Assembly: GCF_017313265.1 (NCBI RefSeq)
Contig: NZ_JAFLQZ010000003.1
Span: 496,001 to 560,000 of the forward strand
Direction: 5' to 3'
From: Hymenobacter telluris
GTDB lineage: Bacteria > Bacteroidota > Bacteroidia > Cytophagales > Hymenobacteraceae
DNA length: 64,000 nucleotides
Part shown: positions 32,571-41,107 of the stretch, piece by piece
Layout of the letters: every line of letters begins with the position of its first letter
How positions within the stretch are numbered: position 1 is the stretch's first letter
Notes under the pieces: model-generated
The model's input: the letters and a program-made list of their open reading frames with translations, nothing else
The model's database searches: none
What the model was told of the DNA's origin: nothing
Position numbers and translations under genes: made by a program

Positions 32571-33137
32571 ATGAAAACCACCTTCCGTTTCTTCCTAGCT
32601 GCCCCGCTCTTGCTGGCAGTGTTGCTATTGGCCGCTTTTGCCGCGCCTAAGCTCAAAAAAACCAGTGTCAGCAAAAATATCAGCGTGGGCGTACCCGAAG
32701 GCTTCACGGCCCTACCCGATGATGGCATTGCGGTGAAATACCCGGCCCCGCGCAAGCCGCTGGCCGTGTTCAGCAACGCCAACGGCCGCGTCGATTTCAG
32801 CGTGGCCCAGAAGCCCAGCACGTTCAGCAACCGGGATTATGGTCTGCTGCTCAAAATCTACAAGGCCAGCATTCAGAACATGTATTCCAAGGTGCAGTTT
32901 CTGACCGAAGACATCCGTACCATCAACAAGCGCGACTTTGTGGTGCTGGAGTTTGTGTCGTCGGTGGCCGACAACCGCCGGGGCAGCAACCTAGCGCCCA
33001 TCCGCCGCTACCAGATGGTGCAATACGCCATTGAGGGCGACCAGCTTACGGTCTTCACCTTCGTGGCCCCCGCCGACGAGCAGGCCCAGTGGCAACCCAC
33101 CGCCCAGGCCGTGATGAGCAGTATTGTAATGAAGTAG
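32571..33137 (+). CDS. Exported protein of unknown function
   Basis: A 188-residue protein with a signal peptide or N-terminal anchor (MKTTFRFFLAAPLLLAVLLLAAFAAPK). The mature region looks like a PsbP/Mog1-type sandwich: VSVG-type opening VPEGFTALPDDGIAVKYPAPRKPLAVFSN, then VLEFVSSVADN and a final YAIEGDQLTVFTFVAPADEQAQWQPTAQAVMSSI typical of small secreted stress-related proteins. The fold assignment is tentative. ATG 32571 was chosen because it starts the signal peptide; TACCTTTC 10 bases upstream resembles a -7 element. Confidence 0.7.
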   Translation: MKTTFRFFLAAPLLLAVLLLAAFAAPKLKKTSVSKNISVGVPEGFTALPDDGIAVKYPAPRKPLAVFSNANGRVDFSVAQKPSTFSNRDYGLLLKIYKASIQNMYSKVQFLTEDIRTINKRDFVVLEFVSSVADNRRGSNLAPIRRYQMVQYAIEGDQLTVFTFVAPADEQAQWQPTAQAVMSSIVMK

Positions 33138-33151
33138 CTTGTTGGGGTCTT

Positions 33152-33405
33152 GGGGCCTCACCCCCCGCCCCCCTCTCCTAGGGGAGAGGGGGAGCCAGAC
33201 GATGCAACGCAGCCGCTTCGGCTCTCGCCTCCGCAACTGCTACCGGAGATTCGCCCGAGCCATTTTTCAGCGCGCTACAGTCCTTTCAAACCATCATAAT
33301 CCCTCACCAAGAGGTAGCAGTCATGCAGGCGCAAGCCGAAATGGCTGCGTTGCACTGTCCGGCTCCCCCTCTCCCCTAGGAGAGGGGGCCGGGGGGTGAG
33401 GCCCC
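33152..33405. repeat. Long inverted repeat with 93-base arms (MITE-like)
   Basis: Arms 33152-33244 and 33313-33405 are inverted copies, by eye about 80% identical over 93 bases, around a 68-base loop. The outermost 40 bases are very GC-rich (starting GGGGCCTCACCCCCCG) and contain a nested CTCTCCTAGGGGAGAG palindrome. The inner part of each arm carries TGCAACGCAGCC. It fills the gap between the exported-protein gene and tadA. No open frame is seen in it. Confidence 0.85.
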
Positions 33406-33424
33406 ACTAAAACGTCAGCCCCTA

Positions 33425-33856
33425 ATGTCCCACGAAGAATACATGCGCGAAGCCCTGAAGCAGGCGCGGTATGCCTTTGCGGAAGAGGAAATTCCGATTG
33501 GGGCGGTAGTGGTGCTGGACAAGCAGATTATTGCGCGGGCCTACAACCAAACCGAGCGGCTGCGCGACGTAACGGCCCACGCCGAAATGCTGGCCCTCAC
33601 GGCGGCGGCCAACCACCTGGGCAACAAGTACCTCACCGACTGCACCCTCTATGTAACCGTGGAGCCCTGCGTGATGTGCGCCGGTGCATCGGCCTGGGCC
33701 CAAATCCGGCGGGTGGTGTACGGGGCCGACGAGTTGAAAGTGGGGTTTCGGCGGCACGGCAACCTGCTGCACCCCAAGGCCGAGCTGGTGCGCGGCGTAC
33801 TGGCCGAAGAGTGCAGCGCCTTGATGCAGGAGTTTTTCGTGCGAAAGCGGAAATAG
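33425..33856 (+). CDS. tadA: tRNA-specific adenosine deaminase
   Basis: A 143-residue zinc-dependent deaminase that converts A34 to inosine in the tRNA anticodon wobble position. The catalytic HAEMLAL (His and Glu) is near residue 56, and the zinc ligands EPCVMCAGA near residue 81. The N-terminal EYMREALKQARYAFAEEEIPIGAVVV and the tRNA-contacting C-terminal part are standard. ATG 33425 begins 19 bases after the long inverted repeat. Confidence 0.95.
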   Translation: MSHEEYMREALKQARYAFAEEEIPIGAVVVLDKQIIARAYNQTERLRDVTAHAEMLALTAAANHLGNKYLTDCTLYVTVEPCVMCAGASAWAQIRRVVYGADELKVGFRRHGNLLHPKAELVRGVLAEECSALMQEFFVRKRK

Positions 33857-33858
33857 GC

Positions 33859-33866
33859 TACTTTTG
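33859..33866 (+). promoter_or_regulatory. -7 element of sodA
   Basis: TACTTTTG lies 73 bases before the sodA ATG, just after the tadA stop. No exact -33 TTTG is seen. Confidence 0.5.
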
Positions 33867-33939
33867 GCCGCTCCCGTAACCCTAGCCGGGGTGCGGTGGT
33901 TATAGTACCCGGAACGTTCCACCTTATAAACCCAACATC

Positions 33940-34548
33940 ATGGCTTTCGAACTGCCCCAACTTCCTTACGCCTACGACGCCCTGGAGCCGCACATTGATG
34001 CGCAAACCATGGAAATCCACCATACCAAGCACCATCAGGCCTACGTAACCAACCTGAACAATGCCATTGCCGGTACGGAGCTGGAAGGCAAAAGCCTCGA
34101 AGATTTGATGCAGAACATTGCCTCGGCCCCCGCAGCCGTACGCAACAACGGTGGCGGCCACTGGAACCACTCGCTGTTCTGGACCATCCTCGGCCCGAAC
34201 GGGGGCGGTGAGCCAACCGGCGCCGTTGGTGAAGCCATCAATGCGGCTTTCGGCAGCTACGAGAAATTCAAGGAAGAATTCACCAAGGCGGCCACCACGC
34301 GCTTCGGCTCGGGCTGGGCGTGGCTGTGCAAGCAGGCTGACGGCTCGGTGAAAATCTGCTCGACTCCCAACCAGGACAACCCCCTGATGCCCGACGCTGG
34401 CTGCTCCGGCACGCCCGTATTGGGCCTCGACGTGTGGGAGCACGCCTACTACCTGAAATACCAGAACCGCCGCCCCGACTACATTGCGGCCTTCTACAAC
34501 GCCATCAACTGGGACGAGGTGAACAAGCGCTTCGCTGCTGCTGCTTAG
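33940..34548 (+). CDS. sodA: Superoxide dismutase (Mn/Fe family)
   Basis: A 202-residue cytosolic superoxide dismutase of the iron/manganese family. The metal ligands are visible: His in [12 protein letters not shown] (near residue 27), His in [13 protein letters not shown] (near 76), and Asp and His in [22 protein letters not shown] (near 164-168). No signal peptide is present. Metal preference is uncertain. It is followed by a strong terminator and is probably a single-gene unit. Confidence 0.97.
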   Translation: MAFELPQLPYAYDALEPHIDAQTMEIHHTKHHQAYVTNLNNAIAGTELEGKSLEDLMQNIASAPAAVRNNGGGHWNHSLFWTILGPNGGGEPTGAVGEAINAAFGSYEKFKEEFTKAATTRFGSGWAWLCKQADGSVKICSTPNQDNPLMPDAGCSGTPVLGLDVWEHAYYLKYQNRRPDYIAAFYNAINWDEVNKRFAAAA

Positions 34549-34574
34549 TGCTAGCTCACTGAATTTATTGGCAC

Positions 34575-34613
34575 ACAAAAAAACCTCTGCCGTAGCGGCA
34601 GAGGTTTTTTTGT
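34575..34613. terminator. Terminator after sodA
   Basis: Perfect 18-base hairpin (ACAAAAAAACCTCTGCCG and complement) with a TAG loop and a run of seven T. A -7-like TATCTTTG for the next gene lies at 34734-34741. Confidence 0.92.
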
Positions 34614-34733
34614 ATCTGGCGGTCTTTGCAAGCGTTGTGGAACAAGCTAACGGCTTCAACCGGCGGCAACCGGAAGCCAGTTTTGTGGCTATTCGCAGGA
34701 ATCCTTTTCCTCTGCCACGTTTCCTATTTTACT

Positions 34734-34741
34734 TATCTTTG
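34734..34741 (+). promoter_or_regulatory. Candidate -7 element of the nucleoside permease gene
   Basis: TATCTTTG matches TAnnTTTG but lies about 180 bases upstream of the chosen ATG, implying a long leader. The rest of the 376-base gap shows nothing beyond the sodA terminator. Confidence 0.4.
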
Positions 34742-34924
34742 AAGGCCCGGTCCGCGCAAGTGGCCGGGTTGTTCTTTTTTCACGTCTTCTCACTTCTTTT
34801 CAAAGCCGCTGGCACTGGTTTTTGGCCTTTAGCTACTGGTGAGTGGCGCGTACGTTTCCTAAGATGGATGTGCTTACTGCCGGGCAGCACGCAACCAATC
34901 TGTTTCATTTTAAAGCTTCACTGC

Positions 34925-36202
34925 ATGAATACCAAGCTGCGCCTCATTGTCCTGAGCTTTCTACAGTTCTTCATCTGGGGCTCGTGGCTGATAACTATTG
35001 GGGCGTATTGGTTTCAAACCAAGCAATGGTCGGGCGCCCAGTTCGGGGCTATTTTCTCGACGATGGGCATTGCCTCGATTTTTATGCCTTCCCTGATGGG
35101 CATTGTGGCCGACAAGTATATGAATGCCGAGAAACTGTACGGCATCCTTCATATCCTGGGAGGCATTGTGCTGTTCACCGTGCCGCTGGTTACGGACCCC
35201 GGCACCATGTTCTGGGTGATGCTGCTGAACATGATTTTCTACATGCCTACGCTGGCCCTCAGCATTGCGGTGTCGTATTACGTGCTCAAAAGCCGCGGCG
35301 GCGACATCGTGCGGGACTATCCACCCATCCGCGTGTGGGGCACAGTGGGCTTTATTGTGGCCATGTGGACGGTGAGCTTGCTGGGCTTCGAGAAATCAGC
35401 CAACCAGTTTTACGTAGCAGCCGCAGCGGCTATTCTGTTGGGTTTCTACTCCTTCACGCTGCCCAAGTGCCCACCAACCGCCAAAGACACGCCAAGCCGC
35501 TCCCTGATTGACGTGTTAGGCCTGAAGTCGTTTGCTTTGCTGCGCGATACTAAGATGCTGACGTTCTTTTTATTCGCTATGCTACTGGGTGCGGCCTTGC
35601 AGCTTACCAACGCCTATGGCGACACCTTCCTGCACGATTTCGACAAGGTACCAGCCTATCAGGACACCATTGCGGTGAAGTATCCAGCCATCATCATGTC
35701 GATTTCTCAGATTTCTGAGACGTTATTCATTTTGGCTATTCCTTTCTTTCTGCGCCGCTTTGGCATCAAGCAGGTGATGTTCTTCAGCATGATTGCCTGG
35801 GTGCTACGCTTCGGATTATTTGCATACGGCAACCCCGGTGACGGCCTCTGGATGATTATCCTCTCGTGCATCGTGTACGGCATGGCCTTCGACTTCTTCA
35901 ATATCTCCGGTTCGTTGTTCGTCGAAAGCCAGACGGCGCCTTCCATCCGGGCCAGTGCGCAGGGCTTGTTTATGATGATGACCAATGGCTTCGGGGCCGT
36001 GCTGGGCAGCTCGTTGAGCGGCATCATCATCCAGCAGTATTTCACCAACGCCGACCAAAGCAAAGACTGGCACAGCATCTGGATAACCTTTGCTTTGTAC
36101 GCCCTGGTTATTGCCGTGCTGTTTGTCGTCCTGTTTAAGCACGAACACAACCCGCAAGCTGCGCAAGACCCATACGCCGAGCCGCAGCTGGCCGCCGAAT
36201 AG
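34925..36202 (+). CDS. MFS nucleoside permease (NupG/XapB type)
   Basis: A 425-residue major facilitator superfamily transporter with 12 predicted transmembrane helices. It resembles the nucleoside:H+ symporters NupG/XapB: the N-terminal KLRLIVLSFLQFFIWGSWLITIGAYWF and the central RDYPPIRVWGTVGFIVAMW are characteristic. A large loop lies between helices 6 and 7. The upstream open frame back to 34568 has no sequence resembling a transporter, so ATG 34925 was taken. Likely role: uptake of nucleosides across the inner membrane. Confidence 0.9.
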   Translation: MNTKLRLIVLSFLQFFIWGSWLITIGAYWFQTKQWSGAQFGAIFSTMGIASIFMPSLMGIVADKYMNAEKLYGILHILGGIVLFTVPLVTDPGTMFWVMLLNMIFYMPTLALSIAVSYYVLKSRGGDIVRDYPPIRVWGTVGFIVAMWTVSLLGFEKSANQFYVAAAAAILLGFYSFTLPKCPPTAKDTPSRSLIDVLGLKSFALLRDTKMLTFFLFAMLLGAALQLTNAYGDTFLHDFDKVPAYQDTIAVKYPAIIMSISQISETLFILAIPFFLRRFGIKQVMFFSMIAWVLRFGLFAYGNPGDGLWMIILSCIVYGMAFDFFNISGSLFVESQTAPSIRASAQGLFMMMTNGFGAVLGSSLSGIIIQQYFTNADQSKDWHSIWITFALYALVIAVLFVVLFKHEHNPQAAQDPYAEPQLAAE

Positions 36203-36240
36203 ATTTTCCCTTACTGCCGCTAAGGCAGTTGCCCGAACGA

Positions 36241-36289
36241 TACTGCGGACTGTAGAAAGCGCACTTATTGCCTTCTACAGTCCGCAGTA
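36241..36289. terminator. Hairpin after the nucleoside permease gene
   Basis: TACTGCGGACTGTAGAA (36241-36257) and its perfect inverted copy (36273-36289) form a 17-base stem with a 15-base loop, followed by TTCGTTT. It may be a terminator or an intergenic palindrome. Confidence 0.65.
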
Positions 36290-36341
36290 TTCGTTTAAAA
36301 GAACTGGTTTGGTTCGAGGTTTTCACTGAACTTACGGCCCT

Positions 36342-37445
36342 ATGGAATCAACCCCGCCCCCAGTGGGCTCTTTCAACCTTTCCGCGGTCTTTTCCTACCA
36401 GGAATTCCAGCCCATAAACTGGTTTTATACCACGTTCGGCGTGTTGCCGCGACGCGAAATTTATCAGCTGGTTTCCGCCGAAGCTCGCCAGACTGTTTTG
36501 GATACTTTGGCCGTAAGCCACGACCTGAACGCAGCTACTGTAGTGCATTCCGTTTACTTAGAGCAAACCGGCAAAGCTCCCGAGTGGCATTACCACGCCT
36601 TATCGCTAGGGCCACATATGTTGCTTTGGTTTTCTGATGGTGACACCTACGGCGACCAAGGCGCTCAACTGTTATATTCCCCTAGCACCGATGCAGACTT
36701 ACTGGCCCAGGCTCGGGCTGCGCTGGCGGCACAGCTTGGTACTGGCCAATTGGAACGCCAGCGTATTCAGGTGCTTCGGCTAGCGAATAAAGACCTGGAA
36801 TTCTCGCCGCTGCCGCTCAAGATTCCGGCGCTTGACTTAGCCACGCACTACAACGACGACCTGCTACCGGCACACGAGGCCATTGTGAGCCGCCTGCAAA
36901 AGCCCGACGACAAGGGCCTGGTAATTCTGCACGGCCCGCCCGGCACCGGCAAAACCAGTTACATCCGGCACCTGTGCGGCCTCACCGACAAGCCCAAGCT
37001 GTTCATTCCGCCCAACCTGGCCGTGCGCATCGCCGACCCCGAATTTATCAACCTGCTCCACGACAACACCAATTCCATCCTCATCATTGAGGATGCCGAA
37101 GAACTGCTGGCTAAGCGCGACGGGCACGGCGGTAACGCCGTCAGCAACCTGCTCAACCTCTCCGACGGCCTGCTCTCCGACGGGTTCCACATCCAGATTA
37201 TCTGCACCTTCAACGCCGATATAGCCCGCATCGACAAGGCTCTGTTGCGGAAAGGCCGCCTGATTGCCTCCTACAACTTCGAGCCGCTCACGCAACCGAA
37301 AGCGCAGGACTTGGCCATTAGCCTAAACCAAAGCAAGCCTATCACCGAGCCTACCACGCTAGCCGACATCTATAACCGCGAAGAGCAGGTGTTCACCAGT
37401 GAGCCCAAAAGCACGGGCCGTATCGGCTTCGGGCAGCCCCGCTAG
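36342..37445 (+). CDS. Orphan AAA ATPase with N-terminal domain of unknown function
   Basis: A 367-residue protein. The N-terminal half (1-165) has no recognised motif; it contains WFYTTFGVLPRREIYQLV and LGPHMLLWFSDGDTYG. The C-terminal AAA module has Walker A VILHGPPGTGKTSYI (near residue 200), Walker B NSILIIEDAEELL (near 245), sensor 1 in IICTFNADIARID, and an arginine in LLRKGRLIASYNFEPL. The arrangement resembles BCS1-like or 26S-type AAA domains in sequence style. It has no membrane segment and stands alone between a transporter and ndk. Function unknown. Confidence 0.8.
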   Translation: MESTPPPVGSFNLSAVFSYQEFQPINWFYTTFGVLPRREIYQLVSAEARQTVLDTLAVSHDLNAATVVHSVYLEQTGKAPEWHYHALSLGPHMLLWFSDGDTYGDQGAQLLYSPSTDADLLAQARAALAAQLGTGQLERQRIQVLRLANKDLEFSPLPLKIPALDLATHYNDDLLPAHEAIVSRLQKPDDKGLVILHGPPGTGKTSYIRHLCGLTDKPKLFIPPNLAVRIADPEFINLLHDNTNSILIIEDAEELLAKRDGHGGNAVSNLLNLSDGLLSDGFHIQIICTFNADIARIDKALLRKGRLIASYNFEPLTQPKAQDLAISLNQSKPITEPTTLADIYNREEQVFTSEPKSTGRIGFGQPR

Positions 37446-37492
37446 AGCGTTAGCATAAAAAAGGTCTATAAAGAGTTTGTTTGCAGTAAATA

Positions 37493-37529
37493 CAAAACCC
37501 CGCTCTACAGCCTGTAGAGCGGGGTTTTG
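37493..37529. terminator. Bidirectional terminator between the AAA ATPase gene and ndk
   Basis: CAAAACCCCGCTCTACA and its perfect complement (17 bases) around a GCC loop, with a T-run on the plus strand. The remaining ~100 bases to the ndk stop show nothing. Confidence 0.9.
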
Positions 37530-37635
37530 CAATAAAGCAGGCTATAAAACTTGAAAGGAGAAACTAAAAATCAGTTCTAAGCTGCACCCGTTCAAGTTTT
37601 ACATTCAGCCCATCAAGCAAGTCGTGAGCTTAAGC

Positions 37636-38055
37636 TTAGAACTGCTCGTCGGGGCCGAAAAAGAAGCTGCCTTCGATTTGGGCGTTTTCGTCGGAGTCGG
37701 AACCATGTACGGCGTTGGCTTCGATGCTCTTGGCGTACTTCTTCCGGATGGTGCCTTCGGCCGCCTGTGCGGGGTTGGTGGCACCGATGAGCGTGCGGAA
37801 ATCAGCTACGGCGTTGTCTTTCTCCAGAATGGCAGCCACGATGGGGCCCGACGACATATACTTTACCAGGTCGCCGTAGAAAGGACGCTCTTTGTGCACT
37901 TCGTAGAACTGGCCGGCGCGCTCGGCGGTCAGCAACACTTTCTTCAGGGCAACAATGCGGAAACCACCCGCTTCGATCATGCTCAGAATACCACCAATGT
38001 GGTTTTCCTGCGTGGCGTCGGGCTTAATCATGGTGAACGTGCGGTTCGTGGCCAT
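37636..38055 (-). CDS. ndk: Nucleoside diphosphate kinase
   Basis: A 139-residue enzyme that moves phosphate between nucleoside tri- and diphosphates. The N terminus [23 protein letters not shown] is typical. The expected catalytic histidine motif reads [12 protein letters not shown] (near residue 117), with the HGSD core intact. The central [40 protein letters not shown] is also standard. The length is standard. It is transcribed divergently from nrnA. Confidence 0.97.
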   Translation of the reverse strand: MATNRTFTMIKPDATQENHIGGILSMIEAGGFRIVALKKVLLTAERAGQFYEVHKERPFYGDLVKYMSSGPIVAAILEKDNAVADFRTLIGATNPAQAAEGTIRKKYAKSIEANAVHGSDSDENAQIEGSFFFGPDEQF

Positions 38056-38408
38056 CTTCTTCTATAGGTTGGGGTTAGAGGGATTCCTGTATGGGGAAGC
38101 GCAAGAAGTTTGCGGGCGCAAAAGTAGAGGGTTTGGGCGGGAAGTTGCTAGCTGCAACCAAAGTTGCGCTTAAACCTTGCGTTATTTCCTAGCCGCTGGC
38201 ACCCTGTATCGGCTTGCCAAAGCTGTGCTGTTCCTAGCCAGTGCTTCATGGCTGAGCGGCCAGCGCTGTAGCAGGCATTATATCTCGCCAATTCCGGGTG
38301 CAATTGCACCAAACCCAAAGCTGTTTTGTTGGAACCCAGAATATTTCCGACTTTTGCCGCCTTGCTCCCGGCATAAATTCCCGAATTTCAGCCACCTATC
38401 AGTAGGCA
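38056..38408. other. Divergent intergenic region, ndk / nrnA
   Basis: About 350 bases. The ndk-side -7 element is at 38119-38126. On the nrnA side TTTTG near 38323 and CGACTTTTG near 38348 are only weak promoter matches. No gene, RNA or repeat is supported. Confidence 0.45.
38119..38126 (-). promoter_or_regulatory. -7 element of ndk
   Basis: On the minus strand TACTTTTG lies 63 bases before the ndk ATG. A -33 TTTG at the usual distance is not evident. Confidence 0.55.
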
Positions 38409-39452
38409 ATGTCCACAATCCCTGAGCTGCAGGAGCTGCTTTCGCAACCCCGGCAGGTTTTCATTACCACGCACCACAAACCCGATGCCGATGCTCTTGG
38501 CTCGTCGTTGGGGTTGGCAGGTTACCTCCGCAAAAAAGGCCACACGGTAACCGTTGTGACGCCTTCCGACTACCCCGATTTCCTGGCCTGGATGCCCGGC
38601 AACAACGAGGTAATCGTGTACGACTCGCGCCAGAATGATGCGCAGGTGCAGGAAATCATCGGGACGGCCGAAGTGCTGTTCTGTCTGGATTTCTCCTGCC
38701 TGAACCGCATCAACGAGATGGGCGAGTACATCCGGCAAGCCCCTGGCACCAAGGTACTCATCGACCACCATCAGGAACCCGAGCAGTTTGCCGACCTCGA
38801 TTTCTCGAACTCGAAAGCGGCTGCTACGGCCGAATTGGTGTTCGAGGTGATTCGCGACTTGGGCGACCAGGACCTGATTGACGCGGGTATCGGCGAGTGT
38901 TTGTATGCCGGCATCATGACGGATACCGGCTCGTTCCGGCACCCCAGTACCTCACGCAACGTGCACCTCATTATTGCTGAATTGCTGAACGCCGGCATCA
39001 ACCTCTCCGACGTGCACCGCCGCATCTACGACTCGCACTCGGAAATGCGGCTGCGGTTCCTGGGCTTCGTGCTCAAGGATAAGCTGCGGGTGCTGCGCGA
39101 ATACAACACGGCTTACATTGCCATCACGCAGCAAGAGCTGAAAGAGTACGACTCGAAAACCGGTGATACCGAAGGCCTTGTCAACTTTGCGCTCAGCATC
39201 GAAGGCATTGTGTTTGCGGCCGTACTCATCGACCGGGGCCAGGCCGTTAAGATTTCGTTCCGCTCGGTGGGCGACTTCTCGGTGAGCACCTTCTCGCGTG
39301 AGCATTTCCAGGGCGGCGGCCACCACAACGCAGCCGGCGGCATCAGCCACACGTCTCTCGACAGTACCGTGCAACGTTTCCTCGACTTATTGCCTCACTA
39401 CCAGAGCCAACTGGTGACGGCCCCGCTGGCAGTTGCGCCCCCGACGGTGTAA
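38409..39452 (+). CDS. nrnA: Bifunctional oligoribonuclease / PAP phosphatase NrnA (DHH family)
   Basis: A 347-residue DHH/DHHA1 phosphoesterase that degrades short RNA oligonucleotides and dephosphorylates pAp. The metal-binding motifs are TTHHKPDADALGSSLGL (near residue 20), LDFSC (near 96), LIDHHQEP (near 120) and MTDTGSFRHPSTS (near 170). The C-terminal DHHA1 domain has FQGGGHHNAAGG near residue 305. It is cytosolic and monofunctional in length. It precedes the FKBP cluster by 39 bases and may be cotranscribed with it. Confidence 0.95.
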   Translation: MSTIPELQELLSQPRQVFITTHHKPDADALGSSLGLAGYLRKKGHTVTVVTPSDYPDFLAWMPGNNEVIVYDSRQNDAQVQEIIGTAEVLFCLDFSCLNRINEMGEYIRQAPGTKVLIDHHQEPEQFADLDFSNSKAAATAELVFEVIRDLGDQDLIDAGIGECLYAGIMTDTGSFRHPSTSRNVHLIIAELLNAGINLSDVHRRIYDSHSEMRLRFLGFVLKDKLRVLREYNTAYIAITQQELKEYDSKTGDTEGLVNFALSIEGIVFAAVLIDRGQAVKISFRSVGDFSVSTFSREHFQGGGHHNAAGGISHTSLDSTVQRFLDLLPHYQSQLVTAPLAVAPPTV

Positions 39453-39491
39453 CTTGCCCGAAATTTTAATTTCCACCACCTTTTCTGCTTC

Positions 39492-40451
39492 ATGCATTTG
39501 CATCGCAACATTCTGAGTCTGGCCCTGGCGGCCGGCATCCTGGGCCTGGCTTCCTGCAACAAAGGCGGCGACTTCGCGAAAACCAAGTCCGGCATCGAAT
39601 ACAAAGTCTTCAAGAGCGAAGGCAAAAGCTACTCGCCCCGTGAGGTAAGTGCCGAGGGCGACGCCACCTATAAAGACCGGATTGGCAAGATTCTGGCGCT
39701 GGACGTGGAATACCGCACTGCCAAAGATTCTATCCTGTTCAACTCCAGCAAGCAGCAAATGGGCATTCCGATGCGCATTGAGTTGCAGGACGTGAAAGTG
39801 AAAGGTGGCCTGGAAGAAGCCATTGCTATGCTACAGCCCGGCGACTCGGCTGTGTTCCGCTTCAATGTGGATACCATCTTCGCTAAGTCGTTCAAGCAGC
39901 CGGTGCCGCCCTTTATGAAGAAAGCCGGCAACACCATGACCATGCTGGTGAAAGCCCAGAAGGTGCAGACCCGCGACGAGGCCATGGCTGACCAGCAGAA
40001 AGCCGTTGCCGAGCAGCAGCAGAAAGCCGTTGCGCACGCCGCCGAGCAAAGCAAGAAAGACGATGCCATCCTGCAGGACTACATCAAGAAAAATAACCTG
40101 AACGCGCAGCGCGACTCGTCGGGCGTGTACTACCTGGTGACTACGCCCGGCACCGGCCCCAAGCCGAAAGTAGGCCAGACGGTTTCGGTGAAATACACCG
40201 GCAAGCTGCTCGACGGCAAAGTGTTCGACTCGTCGGAGAAGGCCCCAAACAACGGCAAGCCGATTGACTTCGCCATTGGTGTCGGTCAGGTAATTCCGGG
40301 CTGGGATAAAGCCATTCCGTTGCTCAACAAAGGCAGCAAAGCCGTGCTGCTGATTCCTTCGCCGATGGCCTACGGGCAGCGCGGTGCCGGTACCGACATC
40401 CCCGCCGATGCGCCGCTGCGCTTCGAGGTGGAGTTGGTGGATGTGAAGTAA
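39492..40451 (+). CDS. FKBP-type peptidyl-prolyl isomerase lipoprotein 1 of 4
   Basis: A 319-residue predicted lipoprotein with lipobox LGLASC near residue 23. A conserved N-terminal domain (30-150) with YRTAKDSILF and GDSAVFRFNVDTIFAKSFKQPVPPFMKKAGNTM follows, then a Gln/Ala/Lys-rich helical linker (155-205). The C-terminal FKBP domain (about 215-319) reads VKYTGKLLDGKVFDSSEK, GQVIPGWDKAIPLLNKGSKAVLLIPSPMAYG and FEVELVDVK. It should catalyse proline isomerisation in the periplasm or at the outer membrane. Its domain order is repeated in the fourth gene of the cluster, so those two are paralogues. Confidence 0.92.
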   Translation: MHLHRNILSLALAAGILGLASCNKGGDFAKTKSGIEYKVFKSEGKSYSPREVSAEGDATYKDRIGKILALDVEYRTAKDSILFNSSKQQMGIPMRIELQDVKVKGGLEEAIAMLQPGDSAVFRFNVDTIFAKSFKQPVPPFMKKAGNTMTMLVKAQKVQTRDEAMADQQKAVAEQQQKAVAHAAEQSKKDDAILQDYIKKNNLNAQRDSSGVYYLVTTPGTGPKPKVGQTVSVKYTGKLLDGKVFDSSEKAPNNGKPIDFAIGVGQVIPGWDKAIPLLNKGSKAVLLIPSPMAYGQRGAGTDIPADAPLRFEVELVDVK

Positions 40452-40458
40452 AGAATAC

Positions 40459-40482
40459 ACCGCGCCGGATTTCCGGCGCGGT
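40459..40482. terminator. Hairpin between FKBP genes 1 and 2
   Basis: ACCGCGCCGG/CCGGCGCGGT, 10-base stem with an ATTT loop, followed by TTTTT. It is a compact intrinsic terminator, perhaps partial, because the next gene begins 25 bases later. Confidence 0.8.
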
Positions 40483-40506
40483 TTTTACCTTTTGCCGCTT
40501 ACCCCT

Positions 40507-41088
40507 ATGACACACTTATTCAAACGCTCCGTATTGCTTCGCCTGATGGCGGTCCTGCTGACGCTCACGGCACCGGCTTTGTCGGGCTGTAAAGACGACA
40601 ACAGCTCTGAGGACGCCGCCAACCGCGTGGCCGAGTACAAGGTGATTGACGACGGCTTGATTCAGGCTTACCTGACTCGGCACAACATCACTCAAGGCAC
40701 GGGTGTCAATCAGTATCAGCGCCTGACCGATGCGTCTAATGACGGCTTGTACCTAGTGACGCTCGAAAACGGCCCCGGCACCACCAACATCATCAACGGC
40801 AACCGGGCCGAAATCAAGTACGTCGGCCGTTTTCTGCGGGCCACCAATGAAACAACGGTATTCGACAACTCCACCGAAAACGGTATTCCCTGTGGTTGCC
40901 TGAGCGTATTGGTAGGAGCCGGCCAAGTAATCAAAGGCTGGGACGAAGGCTTGCTGAAGATGAAAAAAGGTGACCGGAAGCTATTATTGATTCCCTCTTA
41001 CTTAGCTTATGGTCAGGCAGGATCACCTGGAAGCATTCCGGGCGACGAGCCGTTGGTATTTGATATGACTGTGCTAGATGCGCGCTAA
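40507..41088 (+). CDS. FKBP-type peptidyl-prolyl isomerase lipoprotein 2 of 4
   Basis: A 193-residue predicted lipoprotein (lipobox PALSGC near residue 26). A short acidic spacer leads into one FKBP domain: GNRAEIKYVGRFLRATNETTVFDNS, VLVGAGQVIKGWDEGLLKMKKGDRKLLLIPSYLAYG and DEPLVFDMTVLDAR. A two-cysteine insertion (IPCGCLSV) is unusual for bacterial FKBPs. ATG 40507 begins the signal sequence. Its stop overlaps the longest form of the next gene by 11 bases. Confidence 0.92.
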   Translation: MTHLFKRSVLLRLMAVLLTLTAPALSGCKDDNSSEDAANRVAEYKVIDDGLIQAYLTRHNITQGTGVNQYQRLTDASNDGLYLVTLENGPGTTNIINGNRAEIKYVGRFLRATNETTVFDNSTENGIPCGCLSVLVGAGQVIKGWDEGLLKMKKGDRKLLLIPSYLAYGQAGSPGSIPGDEPLVFDMTVLDAR

Positions 41089-41107
41089 GCTTCATTGGCA
41101 ACAAGCC

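Noticed and set aside
33152..33405. Small RNA gene or tRNA in the gap before tadA
   Set aside because: The structure is a symmetrical inverted repeat without cloverleaf features or promoter; a MITE-like element explains it better.
34568..34924. Long N-terminal extension of the nucleoside permease
   Set aside because: It begins in the sodA terminator and has no transporter-like helix; the family N terminus starts at ATG 34925.
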